10,081 bases of DNA from JANYCG01 sp031428695 (GTDB taxonomy: Bacteria > Pseudomonadota > Gammaproteobacteria > Burkholderiales > Burkholderiaceae_C): contig JANOYE010000277.1 of the NCBI GenBank assembly GCA_031428695.1, positions 1 to 10,081 on the forward strand, given 5' to 3'. Below the pieces are notes generated by a model. That model was given only the letters and a program-made list of their open reading frames with translations. It searched no databases and was not told where the DNA came from. Below are positions 6,102 through 10,081 of this stretch, in pieces. Both the position numbers and the translations under genes were made by a program. Each line of letters opens with the position of its first letter. Position 1 is the stretch's first letter.

Positions 6102-6785
6102 ATGGCTACCAAATCAGAAAAAGCCCCGGCAAAAGTCGACTTTGCCGCCGTTCAGGAAAAGCTTGTCAGCCAATTTCGCAATTTAGACCCGCGAGATCCA
6201 TCGGTCTGGCCGAGTTTGCCGCGTTATGCGCTGCTGCTGTTGACAGCCGTAGTGGTGGTGGTGGCCCTGTGGTTCGCTTGGCTGGTCAATTCCGAAGAAG
6301 AGCTTGTCAAGGAGCAGGCTGCCGAAGTCAAACTCCGCGAAGACTACACAGCCAAATTAACAAAAGCAGTGAACCTGGATGCTTTGAAAAAGCAGCGTGA
6401 GCAAGTTCAGCAGTATGTGACGCAGCTTGAAAAGCAGCTGCCCAGCAAGGCCGAAATGGACGCGTTGTTGTCAGACATCAACCAGGCCGGGTTGGGCCGC
6501 AGCCTTCAGTTCGAACTGTTTCGGCCGGGCAGTGTGGCCGTCAAAGAATATTACGCCGAATTGCCGATTGAGGTGCGTGTGACAGGCCGGTTCCATGACA
6601 TGGGCTCGTTTGCTTCGGACATCGCCAATTTGTCCAGAATCGTGACCTTGAACAACCTTGAAATCACGCCTGTCAAAGACAACACTTTGACGATGCGCGC
6701 GTCGGCGCGAACTTTTCGGTACCTTGACCAGGACGAAGTTGCGGCGCAACGCAAAGCGGCAGCACCCAAAGGGGCGAAGAAATGA
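6102..6785 (+). CDS. pilO: Type IV pilus inner membrane protein PilO
   Basis: 227-residue bitopic inner membrane protein. It heterodimerises with PilN in the periplasm and contacts PilP, forming the alignment subcomplex between motor and secretin. A cytoplasmic N-terminal part (VDFAAVQEKLVSQFRNLDPRDPSVWPSLPRY, 12-42 with basic and acidic residues) is followed by a membrane segment at about 43-62. A coiled coil at about 64-113 and the conserved LPSKAEMDALLSDINQAG at 113-130 come next. The C-terminal ferredoxin-like domain contains YAELPIEVRVTGRFHDMG (151-168) and FASDIANLSRIVTLNNLEI (170-188). The tail from about 213 is Lys/Ala-rich. The ATG at 6102 has AGGG eight bases upstream, overlapping the pilN stop region. 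The last four bases (ATGA) are shared with the pilP start. Confidence 0.95.
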   Translation: MATKSEKAPAKVDFAAVQEKLVSQFRNLDPRDPSVWPSLPRYALLLLTAVVVVVALWFAWLVNSEEELVKEQAAEVKLREDYTAKLTKAVNLDALKKQREQVQQYVTQLEKQLPSKAEMDALLSDINQAGLGRSLQFELFRPGSVAVKEYYAELPIEVRVTGRFHDMGSFASDIANLSRIVTLNNLEITPVKDNTLTMRASARTFRYLDQDEVAAQRKAAAPKGAKK

Positions 6786-7339
6786 GCACGGTCTTGTCCA
6801 TCCCGTTGCGACTGGTTTTTGCGCTTGCTGGGTTCCTGTTGGTGGCCGCATGCACTTCTTCCAGCGAGGACGAATTGCGTCGGTGGATGTCTTCACAGAA
6901 AAGCCAGACTCGGCCCAAGGTCGCGCCCATTGCTGAGCCCAAACAGTTCAAGCCCGAGAGTTACCAGCAGGTTGGTACGGTTGAGCCTTTCAGCCGCGAG
7001 AAGTTGACACAGGCGCTCAAAGGCGATGCCACTCAAGCCACTGCCAATGCAGGCTTGGTGGCCCCCGAATTGGCACGGCGCAAAGAAGCCTTGGAGGCCT
7101 TTCCGCTGGACGCCATGTCGATGGTTGGTAGCTTCGTTCGCGGCGGCCAGTCTGTGGCTTTGGTCAAGGTCGATAGCCTGCTCTACCAGGTGCGCCCGGG
7201 CAACTACTTGGGGCAAAACTACGGGCGGGTCGGCAAGATTGCAGAAACCGAAATCATCTTGCGTGAAATCGTGCAGGACGCCGTCGGCGAATGGATAGAA
7301 CGCCCTGCAAAATTGCAGTTGCAAGAGAGGTCAAAATGA
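6782..7339 (+). CDS. pilP: Type IV pilus lipoprotein PilP
   Basis: 185-residue inner membrane lipoprotein that connects PilN/PilO to the secretin PilQ across the periplasm. The signal peptide (residues 1-23, arginine at position 10) ends in the lipobox LVAAC with lipidated C24. A long, extended, charged linker (about 25-100, with DELRRWMSSQ and KPESYQQVGTVEPF) follows. This linker is the part known in the family to bind PilN/PilO. The C-terminal beta-sandwich domain (about 107-182) shows FPLDAMSMVGSF, LYQVRPGNYLGQNYGRV and EIVQDAVGEWIERPAKLQL, typical of PilP and known to contact the N0 domain of PilQ. The start overlaps the pilO stop by four bases, with AAAGGGG seven bases upstream. The end overlaps pilQ by four bases. 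Length is normal for the family. Confidence 0.95.
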   Translation: MSTVLSIPLRLVFALAGFLLVAACTSSSEDELRRWMSSQKSQTRPKVAPIAEPKQFKPESYQQVGTVEPFSREKLTQALKGDATQATANAGLVAPELARRKEALEAFPLDAMSMVGSFVRGGQSVALVKVDSLLYQVRPGNYLGQNYGRVGKIAETEIILREIVQDAVGEWIERPAKLQLQERSK

Positions 7340-9465
7340 AGAATCAAAGTGGGTACTTGGCAATGGGCATTTGGCGACATTTCACGGTTTTCGTGGCGAG
7401 TTGCCTCGTCGCATTTGGCGCGCAGGCACAAACGGCCATCGAAGCGATTTCTGGATCGGTTCAAGGAGGCGCCGAAGTCATTCGCATTGACTTGTCGCAG
7501 CCCTTGGCCGCGATTCCTACCGGATTCACCATCCAATCGCCTGCCCGTATTGCGCTCGACTTCCCGGGCATTACCAACGGCATGGGCCGATCGACCGTCG
7601 ACATCAATCAAGGCAATTTGCGTTCGGTTAGTGTGGTGCAAGCTGGCGACCGCACCCGCGTGGTGGTCAATCTGAAACAGGCGACGGCTTACAAGGCCGA
7701 GTTGCAAGGCAAATCTCTGCTGGTCGTTTTACAGCCGGTTGCAACCGCAGCGGCCCCGGTGGCAGCGGCCGCGCCCGCTTTCTCGGCGGCGGTTCCAACC
7801 CGTGACACGCAACCCATCAAAGATCTGGATTTTCGACGGGGCGTGGATGGCTCAGGTCGGGTAATCGTTTCCCTGCCAAGTAACCAAGTGGGTGTTGACA
7901 TCCGCCAGCAAGGGCAAACGCTGGTGGTCGAGTTCATGAAATCGACCTTGCCTGAAGGTTTGCGCAGGCGTTTGGATGTGGCCGATTTCGGCACTCCCAT
8001 ACAAACCGTCACCACGTTCCAGTCAGGCGACCGCGTGCGCATGGTGATTGAGCCCAAGGGTGCCTGGGAACACAGTGCCTACCAAAGTGACGAGCAATTT
8101 GTCGTCGAGGTCAAGTTGCGAAAAGTAGACCCGGGCAAACTAACCCAAGGCGTGGGCTACACCGGGCAAAAACTGTCGCTGAATTTCCAAAACATCGAGG
8201 TGCGTTCACTGCTGCAGGTGATCGCTGATTTCACCAATTTCAACATTGTGACGTCCGACTCCGTGTCGGGCGCCGTCACCCTGCGGTTGCAAGATGTCCC
8301 TTGGGACCAGGCGCTTGAAATCATCCTCCAGGCCAAAGGCCTGGGCGTGAAGAAAAATGGCAATGTCCTTTGGATTGCGCCCAGAGACGAAATCGCTGCG
8401 AAAGAAAAGCTCGAACGCGAATCCAATGTCGCGCTTGAAGGCCTTGAGAATTTGCGCACCCAGGCCTTTCAGCTCAGTTACGCCAAGGCAGCCGATGTGG
8501 CTGCCGGCCTGCTGGGAACCGGTGTGGTCGGTAGCGCCAAGATCCTCAGCAACCGAGGCAGCGTGATTTCAGAAGTCAGAACGAACCAATTGTTCGTTAC
8601 CGATATTGGCAGCAAACTTGAAGCCGTTCAGCAGTTGATTGCCAAGCTTGACATTGCGGTGCGCCAGGTCTTGATTGAAGCCCGGATTGTTGAGGCTTCG
8701 GATACGTTTGGCAAGTCGCTTGGTGTACGGCTGGGTGGCAGCGACTTGCGTGCCCAGCGGGGCGGTGACGGTGGATACCAATTTGTGGGTGACAACAGGG
8801 TCGCATTTGGCACCAACTACGGCAACGCCGTGGCCACCAGTGGCGCTGGCGGGGCCGTCGACTTGACCAGCAACTTTGTCAACTTGCCGGCCGTTGGCCA
8901 AGGTGGCGCGGCGGCAGCAACGTTTGCGATCTCGCTTTTCAGCTCCGCCGCAAACAGATTTTTGAATCTTGAGCTCTCTGCGCTGGAGGCTGACGGCAAA
9001 GGGAAGATAGTTTCAAGCCCACGGGTAGTGACGGCAGATCAAAAAGAAGCGTCCATCGAGCAGGGTGTTGAAATTCCGTTCCAGCGCGCCACCAGCTCGG
9101 GCGCCACAGCCATTGAATTCGTCAAGGCCAATTTGTCACTGCGGGTGACGCCTCAAATTACGCCGGAGGGCGGCATCATCATGGATGTCGAGGTGACCAA
9201 GAACTCCATCGGGCAGACGACTGCTGCTGGCTTGGCGATCAATACCAAGCGTATCAAGACACAAGTGTTGGTGGATAACGGTGGCACCGTCGTGATCGGC
9301 GGCATCTTTGAATTGAACGAAACGGAGAACGAAACGAAAGTGCCATTTTTGGGTGACTTGCCCGGCGTTGGCATACTGTTTAAATCGCGCTCTAGGGTTG
9401 CGAATAAACAGGAAATGTTGGTTTTTATTACGCCGAAGGTTGTTACAGACCGGGCGTTGCGCTGA
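7336..9465 (+). CDS. pilQ: Type IV pilus secretin PilQ
   Basis: 709-residue outer membrane secretin whose multimer forms the gated channel for pilus exit and, where present, DNA uptake. A Sec signal peptide (about 1-31, ending GAQAQ) is followed by two peptidoglycan-binding AMIN domains at about 34-133 and 160-262. They are separated by an Ala/Pro linker (134-156). The N0/STN domain lies at about 278-348 (SLNFQNIEVRSLLQVIADFT) and an N1/NolW-type domain at about 373-440 (LRTQAFQLSYAKAADVAAGL). The secretin core at about 445-703 has VLIEARIVEAS, the KIVSSPRVVTADQKEASIEQG strand region, VDNGGTVVIGGIFE and the closing VPFLGDLPGVGILFK. A Gly/Ala-rich stretch (468-530) falls at the gate region. 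ATG 7336 is chosen over an upstream in-frame ATG at 7291 because it overlaps the pilP stop by four bases, follows GAGAGG, and begins the signal peptide. Confidence 0.97.
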   Translation: MKNQSGYLAMGIWRHFTVFVASCLVAFGAQAQTAIEAISGSVQGGAEVIRIDLSQPLAAIPTGFTIQSPARIALDFPGITNGMGRSTVDINQGNLRSVSVVQAGDRTRVVVNLKQATAYKAELQGKSLLVVLQPVATAAAPVAAAAPAFSAAVPTRDTQPIKDLDFRRGVDGSGRVIVSLPSNQVGVDIRQQGQTLVVEFMKSTLPEGLRRRLDVADFGTPIQTVTTFQSGDRVRMVIEPKGAWEHSAYQSDEQFVVEVKLRKVDPGKLTQGVGYTGQKLSLNFQNIEVRSLLQVIADFTNFNIVTSDSVSGAVTLRLQDVPWDQALEIILQAKGLGVKKNGNVLWIAPRDEIAAKEKLERESNVALEGLENLRTQAFQLSYAKAADVAAGLLGTGVVGSAKILSNRGSVISEVRTNQLFVTDIGSKLEAVQQLIAKLDIAVRQVLIEARIVEASDTFGKSLGVRLGGSDLRAQRGGDGGYQFVGDNRVAFGTNYGNAVATSGAGGAVDLTSNFVNLPAVGQGGAAAATFAISLFSSAANRFLNLELSALEADGKGKIVSSPRVVTADQKEASIEQGVEIPFQRATSSGATAIEFVKANLSLRVTPQITPEGGIIMDVEVTKNSIGQTTAAGLAINTKRIKTQVLVDNGGTVVIGGIFELNETENETKVPFLGDLPGVGILFKSRSRVANKQEMLVFITPKVVTDRALR

Positions 9466-9499
9466 GATGATAATTCTAAGTATTAAGGCCGAGGGAACA

Positions 9500-10081
9500 A
9501 TGATGAATGCAATTAAGAATATTGCTGGGGTGGTACTTGCTGCCGCGCTAATCTCGTGTGGTGGAGGGGGTGGGAATCCCGGTTTTGTCAGCGGAAGTGC
9601 GGTAACTGGCACGGCAACTGGTTCCTCAACGACTGCAACTGATCCAAATGCGTCCGTTGCTTCGATTGGGATTAGCCCGAGTTCGAGCACCCTTAAGGCT
9701 GATGGGACATCTCAAGTGACCTTTACGATAGTCGCATTGACCGGGGGAAATGCTTCTGTCAGCGGTGCGACCATTGCTCTTTCGGCAACGAATGGCGTTG
9801 TTCTAAGTGCACCTACTGTTGTAACAACAGCAGCTGGGGCGACTTTGACGATGACAGCTGTGTCTTCTGACCAGACCAATCGCGCATCAGTCATAACTGC
9901 CTCGTGTACGAACTGTAGTGCGCCTGCATCGACAGTTCAGATCAGCATTACTGGTGCGTCGGTTACCTTGAACAACTTCGGCATATCCAGCCTTGTTGTT
10001 GGCGGGCCCAACACAAGCCTCGCAGTTATAGTGAAGAACGTGGCAGGAGTTGCGATGCCCGATGTCACAGTTACCTTTGCT
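9500..10081 (+). CDS. Ig-like domain lipoprotein downstream of pilQ, 3' end beyond the window
   Basis: The plus frame is open for 194 residues to the last base. The N-terminus is a lipoprotein signal peptide (K6, hydrophobic 8-18) with lipobox LISC and lipidated C20. Five glycines and a Ser/Thr/Gly linker (about 26-52) follow. A bacterial Ig-like domain resembling the Big_1/invasin type occupies about 53-152 (IGISPSSSTLKADGTSQVTFTI, SGATIALSATNGVV). It carries a CxxC (C136, C139). A second such domain begins near 154 and is cut at MPDVTVTFA, so several tandem copies are likely. This architecture suggests a surface-exposed, extended protein, possibly an adhesin; function is unknown. GAGGG at 9491-9495 lies four bases before ATG 9500 and seven before ATG 9503, so the second may be the true start. 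The gap to pilQ is 34 bp without a terminator, so it may be read through from the pil operon. A GATAAT (9469-9474) could be its own weak -10. Codon use is less GC-biased than in pilQ. Confidence 0.88.
   Translation, partial: MMNAIKNIAGVVLAAALISCGGGGGNPGFVSGSAVTGTATGSSTTATDPNASVASIGISPSSSTLKADGTSQVTFTIVALTGGNASVSGATIALSATNGVVLSAPTVVTTAAGATLTMTAVSSDQTNRASVITASCTNCSAPASTVQISITGASVTLNNFGISSLVVGGPNTSLAVIVKNVAGVAMPDVTVTFA

Noticed and set aside
4363..9465. General secretion (type II) or competence hof genes instead of pil genes
   Set aside because: The five-gene order, the INLLP motif of PilN, the PilP lipoprotein and the two AMIN domains in the secretin fit type IV pilus pilMNOPQ. The E. coli hof genes are homologous but shorter and lack the AMIN domains.

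Overview
The window looks like chromosomal core DNA of a betaproteobacterium, most likely Burkholderiales and probably Comamonadaceae or a close relative. This is inferred from gene order and protein character (lysA-lptM facing cyaY, mrcA facing pilMNOPQ), not from a database search. The DNA is GC-rich and almost fully coding. The longest non-coding stretch is the 269 bp between mrcA and pilM.

Left part (1-1676): lysA (diaminopimelate decarboxylase) runs off the left edge on the minus strand. It is preceded 56 bp upstream by the small lipoprotein gene lptM, so the two probably form one minus-strand unit. cyaY (bacterial frataxin) diverges from lptM across a 75 bp gap.

Middle (1666-4331): a complete mrcA/ponA gene for the bifunctional class A penicillin-binding protein PBP1A lies on the minus strand. 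Its last codons overlap the end of cyaY tail to tail by 11 bp. A divergent intergenic region with candidate promoters separates it from the pilus genes.

Right part (4332-10081): pilM-pilN-pilO-pilP-pilQ encode the type IV pilus alignment subcomplex and the outer membrane secretin. The genes are tightly packed, with 4-bp stop/start overlaps at three of four junctions. PilM (cytoplasmic, actin-like) docks on the N-terminal tail of PilN. PilN and PilO form inner membrane heterodimers. The lipoprotein PilP links them to PilQ, the outer membrane gate.

Only 34 bp after pilQ, on the same strand, begins a lipoprotein gene with bacterial Ig-like domains that runs off the right edge. In many proteobacteria aroK-aroB follow pilQ directly, so this gene is the most unusual item here. 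Its codon use differs visibly from pilQ, and its link to pilus function is open. I found no mobile element, CRISPR array, tRNA or rRNA.
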